Source: Tillus elongatus (Eukaryota; Arthropoda; Insecta; Coleoptera; Cleridae). Taken from it: a stretch of DNA of 64,000 bases. Under the pieces are notes generated by a model. It was not told the origin of the DNA and searched no databases. It saw only the letters and a program-made list of their open reading frames with translations. Numbering within the stretch: the stretch's first letter is position 1; every line of letters starts with the position of its first letter. A program made the position numbers and the translations under genes. Of the stretch, positions 1 through 12,640 are shown in pieces. The stretch lies in assembly GCA_964006375.1 (NCBI GenBank), contig OZ023264.1, forward strand, positions 178,969,631 through 179,033,630, read 5' to 3'.

Positions 1-205
1 TCGAAGGAAATTTGTATGATTATTATTATTATTGACAAGGTTTGTAAAGGCATTGTTTATACGATTATTACACATTATTTTTTGTATTATACACTAGGTA
101 TAGTTAATAAAGAAAATATTAAAACGATAAACATGTATTACTTACCTGATTTCGTTACAGTAGGCCCGTCAATAAACAATATTTGTTTAATTGAAATCCA
201 ATCCC
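1..205. other. AT-rich flank, no gene recognised
   Basis: There is a short ATT trinucleotide run near position 20. Otherwise I see no coding signal, RNA gene or recognisable repeat before the T run that opens the LINE relic on its right. Confidence 0.5.
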
Positions 206-1700
206 TTTTTTTTTTACCGTGGATGTTGACAAGAAGGAAAGAGGCAACTTGTTAATTCTGGACTTGAAGGTTTGGAGGTTCGGAGGAGAAGGAAAAACAT
301 GTGCCCGCAAGGAATTCCACAACTAGGAAGTCCTCGGGACAAAAGAGTGGGTATAACAAGATGTTCTATGTCTGGTGACCTGGACAGTAAAAGGGTGCAT
401 TTGCTCTGTTCCCCTGGTAGATCTATTGGGGGCAGCATGTGAAGGAACTATGGAAGAAAGCTCCTCTGAGCAGTGCCCGTGCAGATATCTATAAAAGAGA
501 GAGGTCACCAACGGCACGTCGGTGGGCAAGGGATGGCAGCCTTTGGGTGAAGGTAGGGTCACCAAGGAGACGTATAGCTCTTTTTTGAATGGTGTCCAGG
601 ATAGCGAGTGTAGAAGCGGCAGCTGCACCCAAGATGTGGGAGCAGTATTCGAAGTTTGGCCTTATTTGTGAAGTATATAAGGTATAGAGATTAGCTAGTG
701 AAAAGTATTTGTGAGCCCGGAAGAGGAAACCTAATTTCTTAGCAGCCGCTTCTGCAATTGAAGTGACATGTTGGTGCCCTTTGAGATTTCGATCCACAGA
801 AATGCCAACAAGAGAAAAGGACTCATTACTGTGAATAACTTGGTTGTTCATTGTGATGGGTCTAGGGCTGGTGTATCTGTTATGAGAAAGAAAGCAAGGC
901 TGAGATTTGGTGGGGTTGAATTGTACAAGATTTCTACTTCCCCAGTCTAATATTTTTTGGAGATCCACGGAGACAGAACCCTCCATGAGTGCGATCCTCA
1001 TCTAATTGGGTTAAAGAAACAGGCTTAGAATATTGCATATTTGACTGGAGGGTGCTGTCGTCCGTGTAACTGTGAACTGGGTTGGATGTGCTAGAGAGGA
1101 GGTCATTGATGTGGAGAAGAAACAAAGTAGGGGCTAAAGCTGAACCTTGAACTCCTGCATTAATTGGATACAGTTTAGAGGAATGGCCATCCACGACAAC
1201 AGTAATGCTCCGGTTGGAGAGGAAATTGCTGTCCAGGTACAGAGTTTCGGTGGTAGGCCATAGGCCGGAAGTTTATTCAGCAGCGCTGCGTGCCAGACCT
1301 GGTCAAATGCTTTGGATATGTCTAGAGCGACAATCTGGGATTCACTGTGTAGTTCCATAAACTTGTTCCAAGAATGGGTGACAAAGGAAAGGAGGTCGGC
1401 AGTTAATCTGCGCTGACGGAATCCATACTGCCTGTCGTGGATTAGACTGAGTTTTTCAAGAAATTTTAGTAATTCGGTGTTAATATACTTTTCCATCAGT
1501 TTAGAGACGACTGAAAGGAGAGAAATGGGCCTGTAGTTGCTAGGAACCGCTTTGGATCCTTTCTTGGGGACGGGTTGTACTCGAGCAGTTTTCCAGTTAC
1601 TATGCCTCTAATATAAGATGTCTGGAACAGACGAGTCAGGACAGGAGCAAGTTCTGGTGCACATTTCTTGAGAACAATTGCTGGGTCAGGTTAGCTCCGG
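206..1700 (-). mobile_element. CR1/jockey-type LINE relic (reverse transcriptase, 3' half)
   Basis: This is a degraded non-LTR retrotransposon read on the minus strand. It starts at its 3' end with a T run on the plus strand (206-215). Reverse-transcriptase blocks lie in broken frames: a finger/palm block with QYGFRQRR and ALDISKAFDQVWHAAL (about 1496-1260), then INAGVQGSALAPTLF and HSYTDDSTL, where the YADD box has become YTDD (about 1190-1060), then a thumb-like region (1001-490). The last 230 bases match the plus-strand fragment at 6667-7050, so both are the same family. Several frameshifts and stops make it inactive. The 5' part (endonuclease) is missing. The clade call is a family-level inference. 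Confidence 0.8.
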
Positions 1701-2172
1701 AAACAATTGTAATCATTCAGTTGATTCACTTGTCTTACTGATTAGTTTCTCTACTTCATATTTGTTAGTGATTTAAAAAAAAAAGTGTGGTTTTAAAATC
1801 ACATTTGTTGTCCTAAATCTGTCAAAGTTGAATCAGCATGCAGTCGTTCAATTTTTGTGTGCTGATGGTGCTAATAAAGCTGTCAGAACCCGGCTGGAAA
1901 AATACATTACTTGCTTACTGGAGTACAGCGCCAGGCAAAGCTCTGTAAATCATCAGTTGAGTATCTGTGATTGTTTATATTGTATATAGGGAAGCCCACA
2001 TTTTCACGTTTGCAATTATTTGTGACTTTCCTTTTCAGTATGAACTTGAAATATTTCGGCACTGTAGGATCACTAATGCCCTTGGCGTCAAATATGAGAC
2101 TGAAGCAAAATATGTCTATAGGTTTTTAGCAAAACATCTTAGCGCCGATCGTGAAATTTTTTAGGAAACCCT
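1701..2172. other. no recognisable gene
   Basis: Unique-looking AT-rich DNA. I see only short open frames without family resemblance, codon bias or splice context. Confidence 0.4.
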
Positions 2173-2298
2173 TTTAGTGAATTTTCTTAAAAAAAATTCA
2201 CTAATGAGGAGATCCCGACTTTTGAATTTTGAAAAAATTTCTTCAAATGACCGCGAACTAGGCCCACTAGAACACATATCCGGGGTCAGTTTCAATTT

Positions 2299-2406
<108 letters not shown>

Positions 2407-3388
2407 CACACCGATAACTCAAAAAATAATAGGCTGATTTTGACTAAATTTGGTGGAAAAATTCCTTTTGCAAATGGCTTGGATAAGTTCGTTAGCCAGG
2501 AAAATCTGCCCAGGTTTTCCAGGAAAATTTTGTGTTTTCTTTCGAAAAAAATTTATATCTCCGGAATTAACAAAGTAAGGGCAACCAAATTTGGTACGCT
2601 AGTTAATATCCTTATAGGTAAGCTACCTACCAAAATTTAGCTATGTAGGTCAAAAGACAAAAAAGTTATAGGCATTTAAAGAAAAATAAATTGGGGTTTT
2701 CCTCAAAACGTCAAAGTTGCGATTTAAAACGTCAAAATCGGCAACATTTAGGCAAAGAACTTGAATCTAATACGGGATATGGAAATCAAATGTCTCAAGA
2801 AGGATGTTTTACAAACTCTGAAGTCTTAGTTTCAACCGTCATTGTCCTTCATTTTACTAAAATATTTCCAGAAAATTCATTTCTAATAGACCCTTTCTCT
2901 GATGCTTGGCAGTAGCCTTAGCTATAGAGTTTATTGTTTAATGGTATATAATTTTTGTCGAATTTTCGTAAAAAATCAATAAAGCTCAATATATTCGTTA
3001 TTATACAAGATATGAAAAAATATTGTATACATTAATTATACGGTGTTTTGAGCTACATCTTAAAAAATTATTGCGACAATCACAGGGTGGCCCATAAGTC
3101 GTTGGTGATACAAATAATTTTTTTTTGTCGAAAACGCCTTATTTTTTGCATTTTCCATCGAAATATAATGCATGTTTGTAAGTTAAGAAATTCTGGAGGC
3201 AGCAAGTGCGTTGTGGTTGCGAATTTTGATTAAATGCTTCATATTTGAAAAGCTCAATTTGCTATTAACCTATAAGGTTGACCAAGAAACGGATTTTTTC
3301 AGTAACACTTTTGGTTTACTTTTGGAAATTTCTGTACGTTTTCAAACAATCAAGTTATTTTGATGAAACATGGCACATTGTTTTTACT

Positions 3389-3523
3389 ATATATGTTATA
3401 CTGGTAATCAAATTTGATGCCTGCTTTTTCTATATAGGTTATACTGGTAATCAAATTTGATGCCTGCTTTTTCTATATAGGTTATACTGGTAACCAAAAT
3501 TGATGTCTGCTTTCTTAAAAAGA
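3389..3523. repeat. 43-bp tandem repeat, three units
   Basis: The unit beginning GTTATACTGGTAA starts at 3395, 3438 and 3481, giving a period of exactly 43 bases. The first two units are nearly identical and the third has drifted (ACCAAAATTGATGTC). Confidence 0.85.
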
Positions 3524-3868
3524 AAACACACATATTTGCAATTAAAAACATTTTTATGAAAATTCACTACCATAACGCACTTGCTGCGTCCCGAGATTTT
3601 TTTATTATTTGAGTTCGACAGTTAATTTTTCCTGCTAAGCATAATTGTGCTACTCGTAAGTACGTCTAGCATGTTAGTTTAAAAAAAAAGATAGTTTATT
3701 TCTGAATTATAGGACTTGCGTTGTTCTGTCGGGAATACATATCTGGGCTTGCTAGAAATAAATGGTGCTTACGATACACATACGATGTTTTGCTGGGATA
3801 AAATTGCAAGTGGTTAATCATACGATGTTCTGCTCGGACTAAATTGCAAGTAGTTATAGTGTTATGGA

Positions 3869-4485
3869 CGAGAACCGGTGTATTCAACGTGGTATGGCCG
3901 TTGCCAAAGCTTGGTTCCCGGCGGCCGTTCTGTGGCCCGGAGCCTGCGATAGGCATAAGTAGGAAGACAGTCTCTGTCGTCTTAGATAGGTGGACCGAGG
4001 AAGCAATGGAGAGGCACTGGGGGTCGGTTGATGGCTGCAGGCAGGCGAGGGACTTCGTGGAGGGGCCGGACAGAGATAAAGCTGTCTGGCTACTCGGAAG
4101 GAGTCGACCTACGCTTCGCCGCATCCTCGGGGTGCTGACAGGCCACTGCGCCCTTAGAAGACACCTCACATTGATAGGCGTAGAGAGGGATCCCATTTGC
4201 CAGGAATGTGGCGAGGATGAAGAAACGTCCTACCACTACCTGTGTGAATGCGAGGCTTTTGGGAGTCTTCGAGCAGAATTGTTCGGATCAAGGACTCTGC
4301 AGAGGAATCAGGTAAGTACCGTCCAATTGAAGACCGTCATGGCCTTCATCTCGAGGTCGGGGCGGTTTGGCAACGGAACCGAGGAGGAGTAGAGCATGGT
4401 TGCTGGGTTGCTGGGGTTGGCAAAAAGGGCCCATTGTGGCCTACTTGCTTGGCGTTGGCCTCCCCACCACTGCTACTACTACTAC
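3869..4485 (+). mobile_element. 5'-truncated RNase H-class LINE with 12-bp target duplication
   Basis: This encodes the C-terminal part of a non-LTR ORF2 in one open frame: a segment with LLGRSRPTLRRILGVLTGHC and a zinc-knuckle-like CQECGEDEETSYHYLCEC, the usual tail after RNase H in I/R1-group elements. The insertion ends in a CTA trinucleotide tail (about 4470-4485) rather than poly(A). The 12-bp sequence TAGTGTTATGGA flanks both sides (3857-3868 and 4486-4497). I read this as a target-site duplication, which fixes the insertion limits. The upstream 5' portion is missing, so it was dead on arrival. Confidence 0.8.
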
Positions 4486-4497
4486 TAGTGTTATGGA

Positions 4498-6194
4498 AAA
4501 ACTTTAAAATGAAAATCTGAATAAATCCATTTAAAAGTTTATTGTCTAAAAATTCACATCATGACTTTTATAATGATAATCAACACTACATTAACATCTG
4601 TGTTTAGGGAGCAGACGATAATGATAATCAACACTACATTAACATCTGTGTTTAGGGAGCGGAGGATAATTAGGGAATAACTTTTAGAACTAGGATAATT
4701 TTGACATGTTAACGATGTAGTAAAATTTAATAAATATAGTAAAATTCAACAATTCTGACAACTAATTTAACTAAATGAATTTAAAACCGACAAAATCTCT
4801 ACTTATCTCTACATAATTAAAATCAAAAAGTCTCGCGTCTACATTTTAAGAATCTAATCAAAAATCTATCGTAATGTATACAAACACTAATATTTATAAC
4901 CTTGCTTGTGACATAATTAACAATTTGCAAACATCATCAGTCAGCATTCCTTATACTGTACTCTGCAACTTGTTTATTATTTATCTAAACACATAATGTA
5001 ATATTTCATTGCCAATAATTATGATATTTAAGTGACCTACTTAATATATACGAATTATTCTAATTTATGGTAGCGAATTTTCATAGAAATATAATAAAAA
5101 ATAATACTAAAATATATTTTCATGACTAGGAACGGCCGCCTAGATAGTTTTCTGTTCTATGAACAATCTGAAAATATCAATGTGTAAATAATGTAAAATG
5201 AAACTGGAATTTCAGTCTCTTTTAAGCATCTACTGGAACCTCAGCTGTCAGAAACATCATCTGTTTCTGACAGCCTATCAGGAATGGCGGTTTTGTGTGC
5301 TAGATTTTTATACTCTTGAATATTTCTATCTGGAATTATTTTCCTCTCACATAGTGCTATTCAGTTTTTGTACTTCAAAGTATCAATTGGTAGTGGATTA
5401 GAGTACAGTAAGGTATCACATTCGACTAATGCTGACGAATTTCTTGACGTCCTGCCTACAAAAGAGTAGAAAGTTTAAACATTGAAAATTGTAAAAGAAA
5501 GCAATAACATAAATTTTCTGTTTTGAAGTATTGGGACTGTCCACTCTTGAGAATTGTCATATGCAAACTTAATTTTTATGGTCGTTGCTTGTAATGTGGC
5601 CACTCTCAATTCACTGAATAATATTTTTCTCCCCTATAAAGTTTTATTTACCCTATTTGGCCACAAATGTACAGCATGAAACATCTGTATGATTGAGTTC
5701 GATAAAAATAAGTATTTTTGGGTTTATTCTAGCATTTGCAATTAGTGTAGCCCATTCTGACGGCGCTCATATAATTCTTCGTTTAATAAACCTCTCGATA
5801 GTGGCGCGGACAGAATCAACGGGCATATACGTGTGGCCTGGTAAAAGGTACACTATGTTTATTCTCTTAACATTGTCAGATGTTTCCAAAAAAGTATACA
5901 GCATACAAAGCATGATTCTATTCTTACTTTAGCCTGGATGGCTACCAAAATATAGTGCCACATCAGTAACCTTCACGGTCGTCAAATTTTCTAAGGTAAT
6001 TGACTATAATGCTACAGACCTCATTGCATTCCCATCTGCTTCGCCCAATAAATAGCAAAAGTCTTCCCTGCTATAAGATTCGTATATACTCTTATTATAA
6101 AAGGAATACTTACGAGAATAGTACAGTAACATAGTGTCTTGTGGTGTGTTTAAAACTTTTTGGAGATCAAAGCTTGCACATAAAAATGTATTTT
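4498..6194. other. AT-rich intergenic DNA with a 48-bp duplication
   Basis: No gene is recognised. A sequence of about 48 bases (AATGATAATCAACACTACAT and onward) occurs twice in tandem between about 4570 and 4666. The open frame at 5693-5932 lacks an ATG start and any family resemblance. A short trace of the dispersed family's end (TAGCGAATTTTCATAGAAAT) is visible near 5070. Confidence 0.5.
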
Positions 6195-6666
6195 CACCCA
6201 GATGAAGGTGACCTCATTCTGCCCAGCCAGGTCGCTTGTCTCGTCTCGGCACTCACTCACCAGCCAGGAATTTACCTGTGGGCTACTTAGTGCCTTAAGG
6301 GCTGCCTGTGGCTATGAGGATCCGCTTGTTGGTGTGGCCCCTCCTCTTGTTCTCCCGCACACAGTGCAGGATGGCGTACATTTCGGCCTGAAAGACTGTT
6401 CCATGAGCTCCGAGGGAAATACTATGACTCGTCCCTCGGTCCTTCCGAATAAACACCTGCCCCTGTCCCACGCTCCCCACCGAATCCGTCCGTGAATCAG
6501 ACACGCGCGTCCCGTAGTATGCCCGGCGTCTCCTCCCGCCATGCCCCGCGGTCGGGGATTTCCACTGTACAGTTGTTTTCCCTGTAGATTCGCGGGCTCG
6601 CATGGGCTCCTTCACGATCGCCTGAATTTTGCAGTGGCCCCTGAAGCCTGGATTGATCTTCAGTCA
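6195..6666 (-). mobile_element. RNase H-class LINE fragment
   Basis: Minus-strand reading gives pieces of the same family as the kinase-intron element at 9905-11665: the RNase H region AEMYAILHCVRENKRRGH and the upstream EIPDRGAWREETPG, in two frames. It lacks both ends and has frameshifts. It abuts directly an oppositely oriented LINE 3' end at 6667, so the two were joined by a second insertion or a rearrangement. Confidence 0.75.
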
Positions 6667-7050
6667 TCGGTGACCCTACTCCCACCCAAAGGCTGCCATC
6701 CCTTGCCCACCGACGTGCTGTTGGTGACCTCTCTCTCTTTTATGGATATCTGCGGCACTGCTCAGAGGAGCTTTCTTCCATAGTGCCTTCACCTGCTGCC
6801 CCCAACAGATCTACCAGGGGAACAGAGCGAATGCACCCTTTTACTGTCCAGGTCACCAGACATAGAACATCTTGTTATGCCTGCTCTTTTGTCCCGAGAA
6901 CTTCCAAGTTGTGGCATTCCTCGCTGGCACATGTTTTTCCTTCTCCTTCGAACCTCCAAACCTTCAAGTCCAGAATTAACAAGTTGCCTCTTTCCTCCTT
7001 GTCGACACCCACGGTACGATAGTATTTAGGCTGTAAGCCCTTGTGGTGTG
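6667..7050 (+). mobile_element. 3' end of the CR1/jockey-type LINE
   Basis: The plus strand encodes the C-terminal tail (APNRSTRGTERMHPFTVQ and ending SNLQTFKSRINKLPLSSL) seen in reverse at 206-628, followed by the short 3' region around ATTTAGGCTGTAAGCCC. It is 5'-truncated. Confidence 0.75.
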
Positions 7051-7835
7051 TTGTTGAAATATATTTTTAAAAACTACTTTACATCGCCTAGCGCGAACAA
7101 TTTTTCAAACCGAATGTTTAGTTTCGGTTCAAAACATCGAAGCTTCGCACACGTCTAATATGTAATCATCTTTTTTGAATGGGCTAAATCTGTCGAAAAA
7201 TAAATAAATGAATAACGCTTAAACCATAACATTTTACTATAAAGTGTGCTACATCATATGATATACAGTTTTTCATAGAATCTAAAAAATGTACAAATAT
7301 AAAAGGTGTTCTATTTAAAAAATAACAAGGTTGGTAGTCACTTCCGGTATGATCAGAAGCAGTAGAGGAACAAGAATATTTTGGTTGAGTTTTAAATGTA
7401 CAAAAGTTTGTAGATGTATTCCTGGTTTAAAAAAATAATACAGATAATAATATCTTCGTTCATCATGACACACTGTATATTATAAAGGTTATGTAGGTAA
7501 ATCGAATGAAAACAATTTTCTTGAGTACGTCCAGTGAAAATGAGCCACTGCCTTTTGAACAAGGCTCACAAACCTTTCATTTATTTAATTAAAAAATTAA
7601 AATCAGGAATTCCTTTTTTCCTATTTACATTAAGCACTCACAAAAACCTGGACAGACCAAGGTTTTTTATATCACAACATATCTGTTTCTACTGTATGTG
7701 ATTTTTCACTTCCCAAACAAACTAATGCCCACTGCTTTGTGTTAAATTTTTAAAAGAAATTCAGGAAAAGGAAGTAACATGAATCTTTCTCAAAAGACAT
7801 AAATTCTCCAGGCACAACTAAAACGTTTTGAAATG
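7051..7835. other. 3' flank of the TBK1-like gene
   Basis: No separate gene is seen. On the minus strand the bases from 7835 downward are the likely 3' UTR of the kinase. An AATAAA polyadenylation signal reads on the minus strand at 7585-7580, about 250 bases past the stop. That placement is inference. Confidence 0.5.
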
Positions 7836-10800
7836 TCAAGTGCAGACATCTATATCATCTTTAATTAAACTTTTGGCTATTAAACTCTTCATAGCATCAT
7901 TCAACTGATTTATCAGTTCGGTATTTTCAATGATCGCATCTTCCGTTTCCTTTTTGTTCACTTTGTACTGCTGTAATGTATTCTTTAGTTTCTGGTTTTG
8001 AGTCTTTCTTGGTTTACTTTCGTTGGTATTATGTTTAGACTGCTCCAAAAAACTTTTAACTTGATCTGAATACTGCATGTTTTCTATAGTCAACTGGTCG
8101 TCACACTTTTTAAATTCACTATCATATGTTTTCACATCTTTGTCTAATATTTCAATTTTTAAATACAACGTTTGTGCTATTTTATACCAATCACCCAAGG
8201 CTTCTGCTAACTGTACATACTGGGGATAAACTTCTTTCTCTAGAAGCGCCTTTATTCGATTGATTGTTTTTGAAATTTTTATTTTTTCTAAAATGTGAAA
8301 CTGTTCATCATTATAAGACAAATTTCTAGTAGCTCTGTCCCTAACCAAATGTTGCCAGGAGTCCCTCAAGTGTTCAACTAATGTTTTTGCACGAGCTGGT
8401 GCTCTGGATTTAGAAGGGCACTGCAATGTTCTACTTGTAGATTCCCATTCTTGCTGTAAAGTATTTTCCATGGAGTACTTTTTGTAAAGTTGTAATACTG
8501 ATTCGGCCGTTTCACATCTAAAACTATCACTCGCTGTTTTCAGTCGATCACAGTAATTCACTAATGGTATATTACCAAATGCATGGTTAGCAATTTGTTG
8601 TGATAAACTTAAAATCTGACAGGACTTCTTTAGGAGTGTTGTTTTTTCCAGTAAGTGCTGAGAAAGTTGTTGTAACTGTTTTGATTCATTATTGATATAC
8701 TGAGTGAAATGTTTAGTAGCATCCCTGATCAAATGGCAAGCCAAAGAGAATTTTTCTATTCGCTTTTTACATAAATGTCCAACACTACAGGCTACCTTAG
8801 CCTGTGCAGCATCATTTTCAACGGACACTATAGTAGGAAACTCTTTTAATTTCGGAAGCTCAGGTTCTTGAATTACTGTTATATTATTATTATCCTTGTT
8901 AAATAAAAATAGAGGTTCTTCTTCAATTGTAGTTGGATAACCACAAGCCCTCATATTTTCTTCTACGATATCTGTAAATATTGTACTCTTCAACAACATT
9001 ATTTGACTTTCTGCAGACATGTTAGTTTGTTCTGTAATGTGTGCCTGTAGTTGCTGATAAGTATCATCGGGATGGATATAAACTTTAATTAACTGAGCCT
9101 TGTTAACATAAAATATGTTCATGGGTTTTCTAGACAGAGCATCAGTCACTTCACTGAAAAATTTTTCAAAACTCCAGATTTTCCTAGAATCTGCTTCTAG
9201 CAGCCCTGCCAGAAGAGGTGTGACAATTTTTTTCAAACCTTCGCTCAACTGGCAATTACTTGGCAGTTCTCTGCGCCATTCAATGGGTCCGTTGTCCTCC
9301 AACTGAATACCAGATATCACACCACTTACTTTCTTTGTTGTGATGTGATACATGGTTTCTTTATTTTTTCTCCCACCAAATGGCCTAAAAGGTAAGTTGC
9401 CTGTGGCCACATGATACAAGGTCACTCCTATTGACCATAAATCAATGGTCGCACCAAACAATTTATTCACGTCTTTTCGTAGCACAGCCCTCTCATACAT
9501 GTCTGGATGTAGGTATTCCTCTGTTCCATATAAAGACTGAAAGTGCTGTCCTTCTTGTAATTCCCTTGCAGCACCAAAGTCTGTCAATTTGTATACTGTT
9601 GTACCATCGTCACGGATAAATTTCATTATGTTTCCTAAAACAAAAAACATTAATGTAATGTAAAGTCGTGATTTATAGTTAATAGTTAAGGTAAAATTTA
9701 AAAGCTCCCCTAAACTATGTGTTTTAGGTGGGAAAAAGTGGTGTAAAAATGTTGAAGTTTTGAAGATCTTGTTTGCTATGGTGCATTCTGTGGTATCTGA
9801 CATGTTTTGTTGAATTGGAAATAGTGTTGGAGCTAGTAAATGCATTTTAAATTTAATTAAAAACTAATGAGAAAGAAGGAGCTAAGAAAACTGTGGCTCT
9901 TATCTTTTTTTCCCCTCAGGGCTCGTCTGCAGCCTTGCTGCCCTGATAGCACTGCAACCTTTGGTTTATTGTGCATACCCTTAGTCTTACTCCACCCATT
10001 CCAAAATCACTGTGCCTTGAACTAGTCTGCACAGCGATTGGTAGGGTGCAGTTTTATATTACTGTGTCTCCGGTCTAGACTGACCGTAGATCAGTTGTCT
10101 TTTGCGGTCCAGACCTTTACACTCGCACAAGATATGCAGGGCTGATTCCTCCCCCTCGCCGCAGAGTCTGCATGCGAGGTCCCCTTCGAACCGCCCTATT
10201 TTATGCAGGTGTTTCTTGACGGCCTTGTGTCCCGTCAAGAGAACTGTTGTGTTTCTGAGCTGTCCTCTGCTAAGATTTAGCAGCTCCACAGCTCTCTTTG
10301 AACTGGGTCCGTCAATTATTGACTTCCCATGTCTGAGCCCTGGACAGTCCGCCCAGTACACCTTGTGTTGGTTTCTGACCCAGGACTTAATGGCTCCCCT
10401 GGCAGTGCTCTTTGGCACGCCCAGAGCCGGTTCTGGTCCCATAAATGGTTCTGCTGACCCTCTCTTCGCGAGACTGTTAGCTTCTTCATTGCCTTTGACC
10501 CCCGAGTGACCCAGCACCCAGATGAGGGTTACCTCATTCTGCACAGCCAGGTCGCTCGTCTCGTCTCGGCACTCACTCACCAGCCAGGAGTTTACCTGTG
10601 GGCTACTTAGTGCCTTAAGGGCTGCCTGGCAGTCTGTGGCTATGAGGACCCACTTATTGGTGTAGCCCCTCCTCTTGTTCTTCCGCACACAGTACAGGAT
10701 GGCGTACATCTCGGCCTGAAACACCATTGCATGGGCTCAGAGGGAAATACTATGACTTACCCTTGGTCCTTCCTAGTAAACACCTGCCCCCGTCCCACGC

Positions 10801-12640
10801 TCCCCACCGGATCCGTCTGTGAACCAGACGAGCGCGTCCCATGGTGTGCCCGGCGTCTCCTCCCGCCATGCCTCGCGGTCGGGGATTTCCACTGTAAAGT
10901 TTTTTTTCCTGCACATTCGCGGGCTCACGAAGTCTGACCTCATTTTAAGCATAGGCTCCTTCACAATCTCATGAATTTTGCAGTGGCCCCTGAAGCCTGG
11001 GTTGATCTTCAGTCTACCATTGCAGGCTAGTCTGTATAGTCCTAGCCTGGCCTCCCCCATAATTACTAAGTGGGGGGGGGGGGCAGATCCAGCAACACCG
11101 CCATGGTGGCTGTTCGGGTTGAAGACATGGCCCCTGTGATGCCTAGGCAAGCCATCCTTTGGATCTTGCCTAGTTTTTGTTTGGTACTGGATTGTGTCAA
11201 CTTGGGCTACCAGACCAGTGCCGTATATGTTAACGATGGTCTGACCACCCTTGTGTACAGCCAGTGGGCCATACTAGGTCTTAGTCCCCACGTTTTTCCA
11301 TATAGCCGCCTAGTGACGGCTAAGGTCATGACTGCCTTATGCAGTATTTTTCCAATGTGACCATTCCAGGTTGGCTTAGAGTCCAATACGACCCCAAGAT
11401 ATTTTACCTCCCTGGCCATTGGAACGCTCCTACCCTATAGAGTGAGGGTTCTGTGGCTGTCGCACTTCCTCCTCCTCGTAAACGGCACGACGGTTGCTTT
11501 CTCGGGGCTCACCCTGAGTCCTTGATCAATCGTCCACCCTTCCACCACTTTCAGTGCAGTCTGCATGCGCTCCCACACTGCCTGAGTGAGCTTTCCTCGG
11601 CCTATGATGACAATGTCGTCCGCATAGCCCTGTACCTCATACCCCCCTCCCGTAAGAAAGACATTACTACATACCAAAATTAAATTTTCTTAGTTTATAT
11701 AAAATTGAGTTATTCAAGTTTGAAGCATTTAATAAAAATTTACTACCATAACACACTTGCTGCATCCCGAACTTTTTTTATTTCTCTATCATGTATCTAC
11801 ACACATTTGCTGAATTAAATGTAAATGTGCAGTTACACTATGGTGAACGCTAGAAGAATGAAGTAAAACCTAACCTAGATGGAAATTATATTGGATGTTA
11901 GAATAACCTAAATGTTATTTTGGCATAATGGGATACATACAGCAGTTGGTTATCTTTAAACCCCTTAGGATGTTAGAAATGTCAACTTCTCAACTGTTAA
12001 ATTGCCAATAACCCATAAATAATAAAATTTGAACATTGAACAAATTCTGCATGAAGAAATCGATTCAGTGGATTGAAATACGTAAGAACGCACCTTTTCT
12101 GTTTACCCTTGTCAAATTTAAATGCAACAAAATAAAAGAAACTTTTCATCCAGCAAACAAATTTGTAATGCAAATAAAATGTGAATACGTATAAGTACCT
12201 GGCTTAAGGTCTCTGTGAACCAAATTATTATCACGTAAATGCTTCATCCCTGCTGTTAAATGTTCAAGCACCAACAAAAATTCCTTTTCGTCCAAACCAT
12301 AGGTATTTTCTGGATCATCCAAGGTGTTGAACAAACTACCACCAGTGCATAACTCCATAACAATAACCTTTTTCCCTCTGGCATTTTCTCTATTATTGTC
12401 ATGTTCTTCTTCAATAGCAAGTAATTTGACAATGTTTTCATGATTCACTTTTTGCAAAACTTCAAACTCTCTAAGTTGTACCTCTAAAGGTCGAAGCTGA
12501 CTAACTTGATTGAAAGTTTTTACAGCAACTGGTTCGCCATTCGTTCTATTAACTCCCTGGTATACCGCCCCTGTTGCACCTTTGCCTAATACACTTGTAG
12601 TAGACCATACATAGTTTTGGGATCCCCTTAGAAAAGACAT
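7836..12640 (-). CDS. TBK1: TBK1/IKK-epsilon-like serine/threonine kinase (two exons, 746 aa)
   Basis: Join exon 12640-12199 to exon 9634-7836. The junction uses a GT donor at 12198 and an AG acceptor at 9635 and restores HRDLKPGNIMK across it. The protein has 746 residues against 729 for human TBK1. The kinase domain is N-terminal: glycine loop LGKGATGAVY (18-27), VAVK lysine 41, HRD Asp144, DFG 166-168. The activation-loop segment SLYGTEEYLHPDMYERA puts Ser181 where human TBK1 has Ser172. A ubiquitin-like domain follows (MNIFYVNKAQLIKVYIHP), then a long helical scaffold/dimerisation region. This family phosphorylates innate-immune and autophagy adaptors, and the fly member (ik2) acts in cytoskeleton and cell-shape control. 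The start chosen is the ATG at 12640; the upstream extension has only a TTG. The single intron holds a LINE in the same orientation. No broken residues are seen, so it should be functional. Confidence 0.93.
9905..11665 (-). mobile_element. RNase H-class LINE in the kinase intron
   Basis: A 5'-truncated non-LTR element lies in the same direction as the host gene. Its 3' T run is at 9905-9911 on the plus strand. Reading minus: the reverse-transcriptase catalytic box GYADDIVIIGRG (about 11620), thumb region, RNase H with FTDGSGGERGTGAGVY, AEMYAIL, TDCQAAL and GHSGVKGNEEAN (the Asp-Glu-Asp-Asp set), then a CRLCGEGEESALHILCEC zinc knuckle near 10130. The frame breaks at least three times (near 11430, 11180 and 10750), so it is inactive. 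The upstream junction cuts into the 3' end of a dispersed (TA)n-family element at about 11666. Confidence 0.88.
11666..11785 (+). mobile_element. 3' fragment of the (TA)n-family element
   Basis: ACTACATACCAAAATT, a block with GAGTTATTCAAGTTTGAAGC, then TTTACTACCATAACACAC and the hairpin end TTGCTGCATCCCGAAC before a T run. This is the conserved right end of the dispersed family, here with drift in the hairpin. Confidence 0.7.

Noticed and set aside
3696..4196. Minus-strand 166-residue frame
   Set aside because: Complement of the LINE C-terminal frame on the plus strand, which has the recognisable zinc knuckle.
5693..5932. Open frame with a hydrophobic N terminus resembling a secreted peptide
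   Set aside because: It begins at TTG, not ATG, has no splice or homology support, and lies in AT-rich DNA.
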